Shown here: positions 63,575 to 64,000 of the stretch, one piece after another | Numbering within the stretch: position 1 is the first letter of the stretch | Layout: every line of letters begins with the position of its first letter | Origin: Desmodus rotundus | Taxonomy: Eukaryota > Chordata > Mammalia > Chiroptera > Phyllostomidae | Length of the DNA stretch: 64,000 nucleotides | Direction: 5' to 3' | Assembly: GCF_022682495.2 (NCBI RefSeq) | Contig: NC_071387.1 | Span: 147,442,024 to 147,506,023 of the forward strand | Notes under the pieces: generated by a model | Seen by the model: only the letters and a program-made list of their open reading frames with translations | The model's database searches: none | Told to the model about the DNA's origin: nothing | Position numbers and translations under genes: made by a program

Positions 63575-64000
63575 TTTCAAATGAAAAGGAAAAATTAGAA
63601 TTGTCATTATTTGCAGATAACATGATACTATGTACAGAGAACTGTAAAGATTCTACCAAAAAACTACTAGAACTAATACATGAATTTAGTAAAGTGGCAG
63701 GATACAAAATTAATATTCAGAGATTAGTTGCATTTTTATTCAGCAATAATGAACTATGAGAAAGAGCAATTTAAAAAATCCTATTTACAGTTCCATCAAA
63801 AATAATAAAATATCTAGGAGTAAATATAACCAAGAAGGTAAAAGATCTGTACTCACAAAACTATATGACATTGAAGAAAGAAATTGAAGAAGGTCCAAAT
63901 AAATGGAAACATATACCATGCTCATGGACAGAAAGAATTTAAATCAGCAAAAATGTCCATGGAACTCAAAGAAATCGACAAATTCAACGCAATCCTTATC
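63575..64000 (+). mobile_element. L1 ORF2 reverse-transcriptase fragment, cut by window end
   Basis: Reads EKLELSLFADNMILCTENCK, then KLLELIHEFSKVAGYKINIQ, with stops after FSNNEL. Catalytic FADD of L1 reverse transcriptase is FADN here (63610-63621), so a catalytic aspartate is lost. It continues past the right edge. Confidence 0.9.

Overview
The window is mammalian nuclear DNA, most probably from a microbat. Two things point there. The + strand carries the last four coding exons of KCNN2 (the small-conductance calcium-activated potassium channel SK2), with clean GT/AG introns. The dominant SINEs are the tRNA-derived VES family of bats: a CCTGGCY head, A and B boxes, a pyrimidine-rich tail and an ATCAATAAA end. 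No bacterial, plasmid or phage features are present.

Region by region. Bases 1-20835 are the 3' half of KCNN2: exons at 2804-2914, 11573-11700, 17923-17992 and 20548-20835, which splice in frame into 198 codons plus a stop. Its introns hold a MER20-like and a MER5A-like hAT relic, a mariner-type MITE, one VES SINE with a perfect 14-bp target-site duplication, an L1M 3' UTR and long stretches with no repeat I recognise. A 3' UTR follows, with an AATAAA at 21128. Everything from about 22 kb to the end appears intergenic and is a repeat graveyard.

The repeat region includes four more VES SINEs after 22.5 kb plus one in antisense orientation. It has an 806-bp solo LTR flanked by a perfect CTGCAG duplication (23322-24127) and a truncated U2 snRNA pseudogene (24890-24946). 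Several 5'-truncated younger L1 copies and many ancient L1M pieces lie on both strands. There are two Tigger-type DNA transposons (37259-37869 and 58208-58707), an inverted pair of about 200-bp LTR-like segments 2 kb apart (37947-38145 and 40255-40452), MIR and L2 fragments, and a 235-bp alternating purine-pyrimidine microsatellite near the right end.

The most informative structure is at about 48.6-57.7 kb. One ancient L1 has been split by six later insertions: two VES-era L1 fragments, a mariner, a 1.9-kb L1 with a 16-bp duplication, a VES SINE and an LTR. Several breakpoints can be closed by eye. The nested mariner (50585-51161) is chimeric: about 98 bp of MER5A sequence replaces part of its transposase DNA-binding region. 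I found no previously undescribed functional gene system. The KCNN2 exons are the only credible cellular protein-coding sequence here; the other long frames belong to dead mobile elements or are chance.
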